Under the pieces are notes generated by a model that saw nothing but the letters and a program-made list of their open reading frames with translations, was not told the DNA's origin and did not search any database. Shown here piece by piece: positions 8,999 to 17,776 of a stretch of DNA of 64,000 nt. A program made the translations under genes and the position numbers. The DNA is from Vreelandella populi (GTDB lineage: Bacteria; Pseudomonadota; Gammaproteobacteria; Pseudomonadales; Halomonadaceae): contig NZ_RZHE01000012.1 in assembly GCF_003989825.1 (NCBI RefSeq), positions 62,001-126,000 on the forward strand, read 5' to 3'. Positions within the stretch are counted from its first letter, which is position 1. Each line of letters begins with the position of its first letter.

Positions 8999-10018
8999 AT
9001 GGCACTGCATTTGAAAAACTTGGAAAAACAGACAGTGATCATCACAGGCGCAACCTCGGGCATTGGCCTGGCAACTGCGCGTATGGCCGCCGAGCATGGC
9101 GCACGCCTGGTTTTGGCAGCACGTGACGAGAATACGTTGCGCAAGCTTTGTGACGAAATCAACCTCGCCGGTGGCGAAGCCGTCCACGTCGCGGTGGATG
9201 TCGGCGATAAAGCGCAAGTTCAAAGGATAACGCAAACCGCCATCGATACTTTCGGCGGCTTCGATACCTGGATCAACAATGCCGGTGTATCCCTTTTCGG
9301 CAACCTGCTCGATGTCGATGAGGAGGATTGTCGTCGTCTGTTCGACACGACTTACTGGGGCGTTGTGTACGGTTCGTTGGAAGCGGCACGCCACCTGGGC
9401 AAGCGCCGCGACGGCTATGCCGGTGCGATCATCAACCTCGGCTCGATCGCCTCGGATCAAGCCATGCCCTATCAGGGCATGTATTCAGCCGCCAAGCATG
9501 CCGTCAAGGGCTTCACCGACGCGCTGCGCATGGAACTCGAGCATGTCGGCGCGCCCATTTCGGTCACGTTGATCAAGCCGGCCACCATCGCCACGCCCTT
9601 CCCCGAACACGCTGGCAACGTCATGGACACGGAGCCGACCCTGCCGCCACCGCTTTACGAACCCCGCATCGTCGCGCGCAGCATTCTTTACTGCTCCGAG
9701 CATCCCCGCCGGGACATGTACGTCGGTGGTGGCGGGCGGCTCATGGCCGCGCTGGGACACTGCGCACCACGGTTGATGGATAAGATCATGTCGGCGAAGA
9801 TCGTCGGACTGCAGAAGACCGACAAGCCGGAGCATCGGCGCCACTTCGCACTGCAAGAGCCGGCCACCGATATGCGCGAACGCGCTCCATACTCCCGCCA
9901 CGTTGCCAAGACCAGCCTGTACACCAATGCCTCAATGCACCCGGTACTGACCACGACCGTACTAGCCGGCGCATTGATCGGTTTCGTTGCCCTGACCGGG
10001 CGGCGCTCGAAGAACTGA
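8999..10018 (+). CDS. Short-chain dehydrogenase/reductase with C-terminal membrane anchor
   Basis: SDR enzyme of 339 residues, about 90 longer than a classical SDR. TGATSGIG near residue 17 binds NAD(P); the catalytic serine lies in NLGSIAS and the Tyr-Lys pair in YSAAK (Tyr162, Lys166). The extra C-terminal part ends in a hydrophobic segment (VLAGALIGFVALTG) and RRSKN, suggesting a tail anchor. AAGGAG six bases before the chosen ATG decides the start over an ATG 21 bases upstream. The substrate cannot be told from sequence. Confidence 0.87.
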   Translation: MALHLKNLEKQTVIITGATSGIGLATARMAAEHGARLVLAARDENTLRKLCDEINLAGGEAVHVAVDVGDKAQVQRITQTAIDTFGGFDTWINNAGVSLFGNLLDVDEEDCRRLFDTTYWGVVYGSLEAARHLGKRRDGYAGAIINLGSIASDQAMPYQGMYSAAKHAVKGFTDALRMELEHVGAPISVTLIKPATIATPFPEHAGNVMDTEPTLPPPLYEPRIVARSILYCSEHPRRDMYVGGGGRLMAALGHCAPRLMDKIMSAKIVGLQKTDKPEHRRHFALQEPATDMRERAPYSRHVAKTSLYTNASMHPVLTTTVLAGALIGFVALTGRRSKN

Positions 10019-10087
10019 CGCCCGATAGCGCTTCGCTCATAATGTAGCGCTACTCAAGCAGAAAATGACGTCGCATCACCTGCAGGT

Positions 10088-10119
10088 GGTTGGGCAACAC
10101 GCATTAGTGTTGCCCAACC
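10088..10119. terminator. Hairpin between convergent genes, probable bidirectional terminator
   Basis: Perfect 13-bp inverted repeat GGTTGGGCAACAC / GTGTTGCCCAACC with a six-base loop. It lies between the SDR gene and the convergent PAP2 gene. There is no long T tract, so termination strength is uncertain. Confidence 0.6.
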
Positions 10120-10134
10120 TCTGCTTAAGCCAGG

Positions 10135-10890
10135 TTATTCGGTGCCCGACCAGCTCTCTTCTGACTCTACCTGCCCGCGCCGCTGCATCCAGCGCATCAC
10201 TATCCAGCATAGCGCTGCCCAGCTAGCCCCGGCCGTCCAGCCAGCAAGCACATCGGTCGGCCAATGGACGCCGAGATAGACGCGGCTTATGCCCACTAGA
10301 AGTGTCAGCAATATCGCCAGTATCAAAAGATAAGCCTTCAGCCTCAGTGCGGGCTGTACGCGGATGAGTAACGCGGCCAGGGTGAGATAAGTCACGGCAG
10401 ACATCATTGAGTGGCCGCTAGGAAAGCTCGCCGTGTAGACCATGGCTTCGTGAGGCACGAGGTCCGGGCGAGGGCGGTCAAAGCCCATCTTCATCACCGT
10501 GCTGAGTAGTATGCCGCCGGGCACCGCAATCGAGGCAAAGAGTGCCGCGCGATAGCGTCTGGCAAGTAGCAGGTAACCCAAGGCGCCCAACATGATAAGT
10601 ACCAGTACGCCGACACCGCCAAGCGCGGTAAAGTCCCGTCCCATTTCCTCGACCCAGCCCGGCCCGATCGGGTCGCTAAGATCAGCGGGGTTGCGAAGGG
10701 CGAGCAGCAGGCTCTCATCGATGCTCTGGGTACCCCCATCGATGACCTCATCAGCCAGCGCGATGAACCCCCAAATTCCGCCCGAAAGTACCGCAATGCC
10801 TAGCAGCGTTACTAGTTCTTGGCGGCCGAGCCGAGCCAGCATGGAAAGGCTTTGGCGCCCAACGCGTCCAATTTTTTCATGGTGTTTCAT
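10135..10890 (-). CDS. PAP2 superfamily phosphatase, membrane protein
   Basis: Type 2 phosphatidic-acid phosphatase-like integral membrane protein, 251 residues with about six hydrophobic segments. The three phosphatase motifs are present in order: KMGFDRPRP, PSGHSMMS and SRVYLGVHWPTDVLAG, which contain the catalytic histidines and arginine. Likely substrates are lipid phosphates or undecaprenyl pyrophosphate. AAGGAG six bases before the ATG supports the start; a TTG two codons upstream is less likely. It is transcribed alone, convergent with the SDR gene. Confidence 0.9.
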   Translation of the reverse strand: MKHHEKIGRVGRQSLSMLARLGRQELVTLLGIAVLSGGIWGFIALADEVIDGGTQSIDESLLLALRNPADLSDPIGPGWVEEMGRDFTALGGVGVLVLIMLGALGYLLLARRYRAALFASIAVPGGILLSTVMKMGFDRPRPDLVPHEAMVYTASFPSGHSMMSAVTYLTLAALLIRVQPALRLKAYLLILAILLTLLVGISRVYLGVHWPTDVLAGWTAGASWAALCWIVMRWMQRRGQVESEESWSGTE

Positions 10891-11152
10891 TTGCAACTCC
10901 TTTGCTTTGATAAGTCACACGCAATTGTAGCTGGCGCACGTTGACGTAAGGGAGGTGATCGGGGGATAAACCAATTGCTGGCTATAAAGGCACTGTCGAC
11001 CAACTGAAAGCCCAGGAGGGAGAGCACACCGATGGCCATGGGCCAGGTTTGGCGCTACAGGGTCAGTCCCAGCGATTGAGGGGCATTGGGGTCGTTCACA
11101 AGGTCTCCAGGGTATGGCAACCCCGGGGATTGTACGTCAAATCACGCGAGGC

Positions 11153-13021
11153 TTAGCTCGACAGCCCTTCGTGACTAGGCACGAAGCCGCCCAGCAGGCG
11201 GTCGATTTCCTTGGCAGGCATCGGACGGTAAAAGAAGAACCCCTGGACGAGGTCGCAATGCATTTCGCGAAGCAATGACAACTGTTCGGCGTTCTCGACG
11301 CCCTCGGCCACCACCTCCAATCCCAACCGATGACCGATGAAGATGGCACCCTCCATGATGGCCCTATCCTTCGGCTGTGTGGGAGCGTCGTGGATGAAGG
11401 AGCGATCGATCTTCAGGGCGGTGACTGGAAAGTGCTTGAGATAGCTCAGGGAGGAATAACCGGTCCCGAAGTCGTCGATAGCAATGCGAATACCGCGATG
11501 ATAGAGGCGCCGCAGGTCCTCAAGAACGGTCTCGTCAGCTTCGATCAGGACATTCTCGGTCAATTCGATGCCGATATCCCGCGGACCTAAGCCATGACGC
11601 TGCAGCGAGTCCTCGAAGCTCTTGAGGGCATCTGGACGCACCAGTTGACGCCCCGAGACATTGATGTCGATGCGGTGCTCATGAAATCCCTTGGCACGCC
11701 ATTCCACCTGCTGGCGGCAAGCCTCTTCGATGACCCAGTCGCCCAGACGATGGATCACACCGGAACGCTCGGCCAGTGGGATAAACTCGGCAGGCGAGAT
11801 CGGCGGGCCTTCGGCAGGCTCCCAGCGTATCAAGGCCTCGAGATTCTCTATTCGCCCACTGGCCGTCGAGACCTGGGGCTGGTAGTGGAGGGAGAATTCA
11901 CCGTTATCTAGGGCTTCCTCGAGTCGCGCCGAGAGATAGTGCTGGCGAACCAGCTCATCATGGAGCTTCTGTTGGAAGAAACGTACAACACCCCGACCAT
12001 CCAGTTTGGCATGATTCTTGGCAACATCGGCATTACGGATCAATTCGCGTGACGATTCACCATTCTCGGGAAAGAGCGCCACACCCAGGCAGGCCGTGAC
12101 CTGACGCTCCCGACCATCCAGGATGAAAGGTTCCCGAAAGACATTCTGGACATGATGAACGACCCGTCTGACATCGGGGTCCAAGTGGGCGCCGGGAAAG
12201 GCCAGCACGAATTCATCGCTAGAGACACGGGAGACTAGGTCAGTGACTAGCTGGCACTCTTTCAGTCGCCGAGTCAGCTCAATGAGCAGGCGATCGCCCT
12301 GATCATAGCCAAGGGCATCATTGATCTCGACGAAGTGATCGATGTCCAGGTAGATGGTTGCCAGGCCATTGCCCTGGCGTCGACAGGAATCCAACAGACT
12401 GTCAAGGTCGACCTCGAAGGTCTGGCGGTTAGGGAGATGGGTGAGTCTGTCGAAACGGGTGGCGAATTCCAGGTCACGGTGGGCGCGCTTTTGGTCGGAA
12501 AGATCGACATCCACGCAGAACATCAAGGGTGAGTCGGTATGCTCATTGAGCATCAGATGCTGCGAAAAGACCGATACCAGCTCACCGGTTTTGTGCTTGA
12601 GCTCGATTTCATCAGCGGGTATAGCGACGCCTTCTTTGATCCAGGTACCATGCGCCTGGATCACCCCGTCACGCATGAAGGCAGGAATGATCAGATCTTC
12701 CAGTAATTGTCCCTGGGCTTCCTCAGCGGTATAGCCATAGAGACGAGTGCTACCCTCATTCCAGTAAATCACTCGCCGATCGCGATCATAACCCTGAACC
12801 GCCACCTTCGGCAGACTCTCCAGCAGGGCGCGGAATCGCTGCTCACTCTCCAGATACTGGCGGCGTACTAACTCGACTTCTTCTCTGCCGGCATCATGCG
12901 AATCGATGCTATCAGTTGAAGGTGTCTTTGACACCTTCAACACGAGCGCACCGGAAAACTCCCTGCGGTTCTCCTTCAGGCGTTTCGGATCTCTGTGATG
13001 TCGGGAATCGCTGGCAGTCAT
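11153..13021 (-). CDS. PAS-GGDEF-EAL protein with degenerate GGDEF, probable c-di-GMP phosphodiesterase
   Basis: About 622 residues. A PAS domain lies at roughly 60-170 (VIYWNEGSTRLYGYTAEEAQ). A GGDEF-fold domain follows at about 195-345, with its signature reduced to RVSSDEF, so cyclase activity is doubtful. The C-terminal EAL domain (about 375-615) keeps EALIRW, GIELTENVL, DDFGTGYSSL and LKIDRSFI, the metal and catalytic blocks of c-di-GMP phosphodiesterases. No membrane segment or signal peptide is obvious, so it is probably cytosolic and sensed through PAS. The ATG chosen has only a weak ribosome site; a TTG 30 bases upstream is the alternative. It is divergent from the dioxygenase gene. 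Confidence 0.88.
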   Translation of the reverse strand: MTASDSRHHRDPKRLKENRREFSGALVLKVSKTPSTDSIDSHDAGREEVELVRRQYLESEQRFRALLESLPKVAVQGYDRDRRVIYWNEGSTRLYGYTAEEAQGQLLEDLIIPAFMRDGVIQAHGTWIKEGVAIPADEIELKHKTGELVSVFSQHLMLNEHTDSPLMFCVDVDLSDQKRAHRDLEFATRFDRLTHLPNRQTFEVDLDSLLDSCRRQGNGLATIYLDIDHFVEINDALGYDQGDRLLIELTRRLKECQLVTDLVSRVSSDEFVLAFPGAHLDPDVRRVVHHVQNVFREPFILDGRERQVTACLGVALFPENGESSRELIRNADVAKNHAKLDGRGVVRFFQQKLHDELVRQHYLSARLEEALDNGEFSLHYQPQVSTASGRIENLEALIRWEPAEGPPISPAEFIPLAERSGVIHRLGDWVIEEACRQQVEWRAKGFHEHRIDINVSGRQLVRPDALKSFEDSLQRHGLGPRDIGIELTENVLIEADETVLEDLRRLYHRGIRIAIDDFGTGYSSLSYLKHFPVTALKIDRSFIHDAPTQPKDRAIMEGAIFIGHRLGLEVVAEGVENAEQLSLLREMHCDLVQGFFFYRPMPAKEIDRLLGGFVPSHEGLSS

Positions 13022-13071
13022 GGGATCCACTAAAAGAAAAAACCCTGTCAAGTGCCATCATAATGGCAACA

Positions 13072-13123
13072 GTAGGCACTTTGTTGTGATTATCCTACAC
13101 CTATTAGTAGGAGATAACCTACA
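13072..13123. promoter_or_regulatory. Repeated GTAGG/CCTAC motifs between divergent genes
   Basis: GTAGG or its complement CCTAC occurs four times in about 50 bases. Two of them form the inverted repeat TATCCTAC / GTAGGAGATA (13091-13116). This looks like an operator cluster for the divergent phosphodiesterase and dioxygenase genes; the binding protein is unknown. Confidence 0.4.
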
Positions 13124-13181
13124 TATCCGTCATCAACGGTCTAATCCTATTTTAAAAAAATAACTCTTTTTGTTACATTTC

Positions 13182-13210
13182 TTGACATATTCTTTCAAAT
13201 CTTTTCATTT
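13182..13210 (+). promoter_or_regulatory. Possible sigma-70 promoter of the dioxygenase gene
   Basis: A perfect TTGACA (-35) is followed after 17 bases by TCATTT, a poor -10. It lies about 70 bases before the start codon in an AT-rich stretch. Moderate to weak evidence. Confidence 0.3.
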
Positions 13211-13281
13211 ACCTCCTGTTGACCGCGTGTTTGCACCGGCAACACCGGGCAATTCCGCCCAGTTAACAGGAGAATACCAAC

Positions 13282-14076
13282 ATGAAACTCGATACTCTCA
13301 AGCACGGTTTCGACCCCATCTCTATGCCTGCCGATTCACTCGCCAATTATTGGAATCCGGGAGTGACCGAGGCGCTGAGGCATCAAGATTGGGCGAAAAC
13401 CGATATTCGGGAGCGAATCGATCTGGCCGCCTGGCAAGGATTTACCGCTGACCTGCCGCGCGATCCTTATGTTGACCAGCGATGGAAGCGGATGTCATGG
13501 CTCGCCCTGAATGATCAGGGAGATGTCGAGGATATGGGCCAATGCCCCATGGCCCAGGGGGGGGCCTTCAACGACGCGGAAAGCATGGCGGATCGTCTGC
13601 GGTACTATGATCCGCTGACTCGGGAATTCATGGCACGCCCCGATGTTAAGGGCTTCGTTCGCGCCTGGGCAAAGCTGTGGAGTATCGGTGCGCACGAACC
13701 TATTCTGATGCAGATCACCGGGGTTCGCGGGGAGGGCAGCATCGACCCCCTTCAGGGACAGGGAATTCATGCCGATGGCTGCAAGGCCCTGAGCATTTTG
13801 GTGCTCAATCGAGAAAACGTGGCAGGGGGTGAAAACCACCTCTACGCAGACAAGGCTGGCACGCAACCCTTGGTTGATATCACGCTGGATCCAGGTGATA
13901 TCCTTCATCTGAGCGATGATCGGCTATTCCACAGTGTCGACGGGATCGAACAGCTCGACAGCGAGGCACCCTTCGAGCGGTTCATCATCATCATCAACAG
14001 CCGCTTCGTGGACGACTTCCAGAACCGGATGTTGCGTCGCCACTTCCCGGAAGCGGTCTTAAATGAGGGCTACTGA
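13282..14076 (+). CDS. 2-oxoglutarate/Fe(II) dioxygenase (2OG-Fe_Oxy_2 type), possible amino-acid hydroxylase
   Basis: A 264-residue protein resembling the family of Bacillus L-isoleucine 4-hydroxylase and BsmA-like proteins (PF10014). The iron triad is visible as His163-x-Asp165 in GQGIHADGCKALSI and His217 in DDRLFHSVDGI. An arginine in FERFIIIINSR could bind 2-oxoglutarate. AGGAG precedes the ATG. The gene is flanked by c-di-GMP enzymes and has no partner in an operon. Members of this family hydroxylate free aliphatic amino acids; the substrate here is inferred only at that level. Confidence 0.75.
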   Translation: MKLDTLKHGFDPISMPADSLANYWNPGVTEALRHQDWAKTDIRERIDLAAWQGFTADLPRDPYVDQRWKRMSWLALNDQGDVEDMGQCPMAQGGAFNDAESMADRLRYYDPLTREFMARPDVKGFVRAWAKLWSIGAHEPILMQITGVRGEGSIDPLQGQGIHADGCKALSILVLNRENVAGGENHLYADKAGTQPLVDITLDPGDILHLSDDRLFHSVDGIEQLDSEAPFERFIIIINSRFVDDFQNRMLRRHFPEAVLNEGY

Positions 14077-14101
14077 CACTCTCGGTAAATTGAGAACTTA
14101 G

Positions 14102-14145
14102 CACAGCCAAGACGCCCCTGGAACTCCGGGGGCGTCTTGGCTGTG
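14102..14145 (+). terminator. Strong hairpin after the dioxygenase gene
   Basis: A 16-bp perfect inverted repeat (CACAGCCAAGACGCCC and its complement) with a 12-base loop begins 26 bases after the stop. No T tract follows, but its position and strength suggest an end-of-transcript structure. Confidence 0.6.
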
Positions 14146-14406
14146 GCTAGGCAATCAGTGTTGCCAATAGCACTGACGGCATAATCAGCAGACCAATTTT
14201 CATACAATGGCCCCAGCTAATTTTGTATCCTTTACCCACTCATACATGAAGCCAGAGCAGAGTCGCGAGACTGCCTGGGCTTCACAGGGAGTTGGTGAGG
14301 ATTAGCGATATGTTTGAACTGCTGGGCAGTATTGGCATTCTGATTCCCTGAACTAGGTAGCTAGCTAGGCGGGGCGGAGGGGACGGTCTTTCCTACCAAT
14401 ATTCAT

Positions 14407-14517
14407 ATGGCGTTGCACCCCGTGCAGTTTTCGGCCGTACCCGTATGGGTTATTGCATCTTCGCTTGCCTCTGCAGCTTTTGTTTATATGGCTTATCTGG
14501 TGAGCTATCAACAGTAG
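14407..14517 (+). CDS. Possible small membrane protein (36 residues)
   Basis: Short ORF beginning MALHPVQFSAVPVWVI, followed by a hydrophobic stretch rich in Ala, Val and Tyr and ending SYQQ. One transmembrane helix could cover residues 10-32. There is no convincing ribosome site and no recognised family; it may be a remnant. Listed because it is the only plausible coding signal in the gap. Confidence 0.25.
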   Translation: MALHPVQFSAVPVWVIASSLASAAFVYMAYLVSYQQ

Positions 14518-14848
14518 AGCCGTTACTTCTTATTTAGCCATCGAACAGATAGAAAGTTAATATGTATAACTGAGGGCTTATTTCGGACCGTCACTAATCG
14601 GCTAATATGAACAATTGCTAATAGTCTGTATTGGCACAGAAAGAAAGCCTGCTTTAACTGATAAAATCAGAATTGGTTTAATTCAGTGAGATGGAAAAGC
14701 CGAGTTTGAATTTGAGGTGTGCTGCGGATATTCGCCTTATGTATATGTACCCCTGTCTGATGCTATTTCTGCAAAATAAAAGTTAAAATGGTAGAATTTT
14801 CTAATCAATAATTAATATCTATTAAAATAACTTCAGTGGGCAATCTAA

Positions 14849-17095
14849 ATGGCTTTTGGTAGCACCGAATCTCATCAAAATGCTTTGAATTTGCTAGTCA
14901 AGGCGGCAGCTTACTCGGCAGATTGCCCAAACGGATTCCTGATTGGCAGTGTAGAGGCTAACTGGAGCCTTCTAGCCAGCTACGGAGGTGAGCCCCCACT
15001 TCCGTTTGATACCTCAATCGAATGGTGGCTGAAGTCAAACCTGACTGATAGGCAACCCATCATCATCAATGATGCATTAGGCCAATCTCTTCCCGTTTAT
15101 TTTCACCAGCTACGAAGCCTTGGGCATAAATTTGTCGTCGGCGTAGCTATATGGGGTGAAGAAGAGGAAATGATAGGGGTATTATTGGTAAGCAGCCCTT
15201 GGCCACAGCAAAGATTGAGCACTGCACAAGTGTATGCTCTGCAGACGCATGCTGCACTCGTCGGGCAAACCCTCCAGTTACAAGCAGGGTTATATCTCCC
15301 GAAACAAAAAACGTTTCTGGAACGCCTTCGGCTGCTTGAATCAGTAGTGGTGAATGCGAAAGACGCGATCCTGATTACAGAAGCGGAGCCCATTGACCAG
15401 CCCGGACCAAGGATCGTTTATTGCAATCCGGCTTTTTTGACTACGACGGGATATACGTTATCCGAAGTCATCGGTCAGACGCCGCGAATACTTCAATGTG
15501 ATGACACCAGCCGTGCAACGCTGGATCTCATCCGGAAAGCGCTCTCAAGCTGGCAACCCATAGAAGTCGAACTCATCAATACTCGCCGCGACGGAAGCCA
15601 ATTTTGGGTCGAGTTAAGCATTGTACCCGTCGCCAACGAGAAAGGTTGGTTCACACATTGGGTATCCGTGCAGCGGGATATTACTGAGCGCAAGAAATCT
15701 GAGCATTTAGCTTTACAGGCGCTTGCGGATCGAGAAGAAAAGGTTGCACTGGAAAGCCGTTTGAAGGAGCGGGAACGTATTGAGGAAGAGCTGTCATATG
15801 CCGCTTACCATGATGATTTAACAGCGCTGCATAATCGGGCATACCTGATGGCACTCCTTTCGGACCTTCTCAACAATAGTGGCCAAGAACAGGCACCTGA
15901 CGCCACGGTACTTTTTCTGGATCTTGATCGATTTAAATTTGTAAATGACAGTTTGGGCCACGGGGCAGGTGACATCCTTCTCGAAGTGGTCGCTCGCCGA
16001 CTAGAAAACTGTATCCGAGAAGAAGATATATTGGCTCGGGTTGGTGGAGATGAGTTTGCTATCCTGCTTATGGGTGGGAATCAGTCATCCTTGGCAATCG
16101 AGCTTGCTCAGCGCGTTGTGGATCAATTGAGTTTGCCGATTGTCATTGAGGGACATGACATTTTTACCTCTTGCAGTATCGGTATAGTGACCGCGGATAT
16201 GACGCATACCTCTCCGGAAGATCTGCTTCGAGATGCCGACATCGCCATGTATGCAGCCAAAAAACAGGGGCGAGGGCGATGGGCTGTGTTTGATGTATCC
16301 ATGCGTGAAGTGGCTATCAACGCGTTGGTGATGCAGAATGCTCTTAAGCAGGCTCTGGTGAATAATGAGTTTTCTATTGCCTATCAGCCCATTTACAGCA
16401 TCTTTACAGGTGAGATATCAGGTGTAGAGGCATTAGTGAGATGGCATCATCCAGTGCTCGGTCAAGTACCGTCAGACCGTTTCATTGCTGTCGCTGAAGA
16501 TATCGGTGTCATACATGAACTAGGCCACTGGGTCATGCAAAAAGGGTGTGCTGAACTGCAACGTTGGAAGACTGAGTTTCCCAAACTGAAATTGCATCTG
16601 AACGTGAACGTGTCGGGTGTAGAGCTTAATCGACCGGGGTATCTTAACCAGATAAAAGAAATCCTCGCTCAGTCGGGTATCAACGCCCGTGACCTTCAGG
16701 TCGAAATTACTGAATCTATTTTCCTTTATCAGCCGGATAAAATAGCGCAAGTATTAGAGAGCATACGAGAGCTTGGTGTTCGTATAGCATTGGATGACTT
16801 TGGAACCGGGTACAGCGCACTCGGCTACATCGATCGTTACCCCATTGACGCCATCAAGATCGACCAGTCATTTGTATCCAGAATGATGACCTTCCAGCGC
16901 AGCGACGCGATCGTCAGAAGTATCTTATCTTTGGGCCGCGCGTTGGATATCGATATCACCGCAGAGGGCGTCGAGACTCAGCCTCAATTACAGCGCTTAA
17001 GAGAAATGGAGTGCCCGTTTGTTCAAGGCTATTTGTTAAGCTACCCAGTAAAGGCTGAAGAAATTTTGCCTCTTTTGAAGTTAACGATGACCTGA
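14849..17095 (+). CDS. GAF-PAS-GGDEF-EAL protein, bifunctional c-di-GMP enzyme candidate
   Basis: A 748-residue cytosolic signalling protein. Residues 1-150 look like a GAF-type sensor, 160-280 is PAS plus its C-terminal motif (YCNPAFLTTTGYTLSEVIGQ), then GGDEF and EAL. The cyclase signature is intact (RVGGDEF, Gly399 onward), as is EALVRW (Glu527) with the later DDFGTGYSALGY and AIKIDQSFV blocks. It could therefore make and degrade c-di-GMP. Of the three EAL proteins in this region it alone keeps GGDEF. Its base composition is more AT-rich than its neighbours, possibly showing separate acquisition. No operon partner is seen. Confidence 0.9.
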   Translation: MAFGSTESHQNALNLLVKAAAYSADCPNGFLIGSVEANWSLLASYGGEPPLPFDTSIEWWLKSNLTDRQPIIINDALGQSLPVYFHQLRSLGHKFVVGVAIWGEEEEMIGVLLVSSPWPQQRLSTAQVYALQTHAALVGQTLQLQAGLYLPKQKTFLERLRLLESVVVNAKDAILITEAEPIDQPGPRIVYCNPAFLTTTGYTLSEVIGQTPRILQCDDTSRATLDLIRKALSSWQPIEVELINTRRDGSQFWVELSIVPVANEKGWFTHWVSVQRDITERKKSEHLALQALADREEKVALESRLKERERIEEELSYAAYHDDLTALHNRAYLMALLSDLLNNSGQEQAPDATVLFLDLDRFKFVNDSLGHGAGDILLEVVARRLENCIREEDILARVGGDEFAILLMGGNQSSLAIELAQRVVDQLSLPIVIEGHDIFTSCSIGIVTADMTHTSPEDLLRDADIAMYAAKKQGRGRWAVFDVSMREVAINALVMQNALKQALVNNEFSIAYQPIYSIFTGEISGVEALVRWHHPVLGQVPSDRFIAVAEDIGVIHELGHWVMQKGCAELQRWKTEFPKLKLHLNVNVSGVELNRPGYLNQIKEILAQSGINARDLQVEITESIFLYQPDKIAQVLESIRELGVRIALDDFGTGYSALGYIDRYPIDAIKIDQSFVSRMMTFQRSDAIVRSILSLGRALDIDITAEGVETQPQLQRLREMECPFVQGYLLSYPVKAEEILPLLKLTMT

Positions 17096-17776
17096 AAGGA
17101 TCAATTTCTTGAGCATCCAAGGGCTGCATTAAGAAGAAAGAGTGAGGCAGAATAGCCACTAATGTATTTTGTCATCTTTACTAATTTCAGGCAGCATAGA
17201 ATTTAACTGCCTTTATTAGGGTTGGCTGTTCTGCCAGTTTGAGTACGGCATAATAATTAGCATACCAAAATATAGCTAAGCTCGTTTAGCGCCCTAGTAT
17301 ATTGGTCTCGGTTTTCTTAGATGATTTTGCAGCTTTCTTTTCCTTGGGAGTTAAAAGAGGTTTCTTTTTGGTATTTTTCTTACTGTCTTGTCCTTTGCTC
17401 ATGATATTTGCCTATATAGGTCGATTAAACTGTATGAAAACAGCTTATGGTAATTGATAGTAGCTCACCAAGTGTCATCGCGCATTTTATATAATTATTG
17501 ACCTGCTAAAAATTTTTAAAAAGCCGTTAAGCTTTATCAGATCTTGAAGCCCTGAAGGCTGAAATTGAAAAGGCCAATAGCCGGCTTGCCGAGGCCAGTA
17601 GTCAACGCGACGCTGTCGCTTACGAGGTAAGGGCGTTGGAAGAAACGCGTAAGGCGCTCACTATTGAAATTATCGCTTAACGTAATGCGTAACCAGGCAC
17701 AAACGCTTTAAGAAATTTTTGCAGTACAGCGAGCTAGACGTACCTCCCCGCTAATGAAGCGGGGAGTCGTCCGCAG
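17096..17776. other. Gap holding a lysine-rich small ORF and a coiled-coil-like coding remnant
   Basis: Beyond the small minus-strand gene annotated separately, bases 17531-17680 (plus) read as ALSDLEALKAEIEKANSRLA followed by more coiled-coil-like sequence and a stop. There is no ATG or ribosome site, so this is likely the tail of a lost gene. Nothing else was recognised. Confidence 0.35.
17286..17402 (-). CDS. Lysine-rich small protein (38 residues)
   Basis: Starts MSKGQDSKKNTKKKPLLTPK and continues with EKKAAKSSKKTE, ending in LGR. About two fifths of the residues are lysine and there is no hydrophobic core, so it is probably disordered and could bind nucleic acid. Similar short MSKG-x-D-x-KK proteins exist in related proteobacteria as far as I recall, which supports a real gene. 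The ribosome site is weak. Function unknown. Confidence 0.55.
   Translation of the reverse strand: MSKGQDSKKNTKKKPLLTPKEKKAAKSSKKTETNILGR

Larger units (their letters stand above)
14077..14848. other. Long AT-rich gap: hairpin, one possible small membrane ORF, no other gene seen
   Basis: Apart from the hairpin at its start and a 36-codon hydrophobic ORF, no supported gene is present. The last 300 bases are strongly AT-rich and probably hold the promoter of the downstream GGDEF/EAL gene. Confidence 0.4.
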
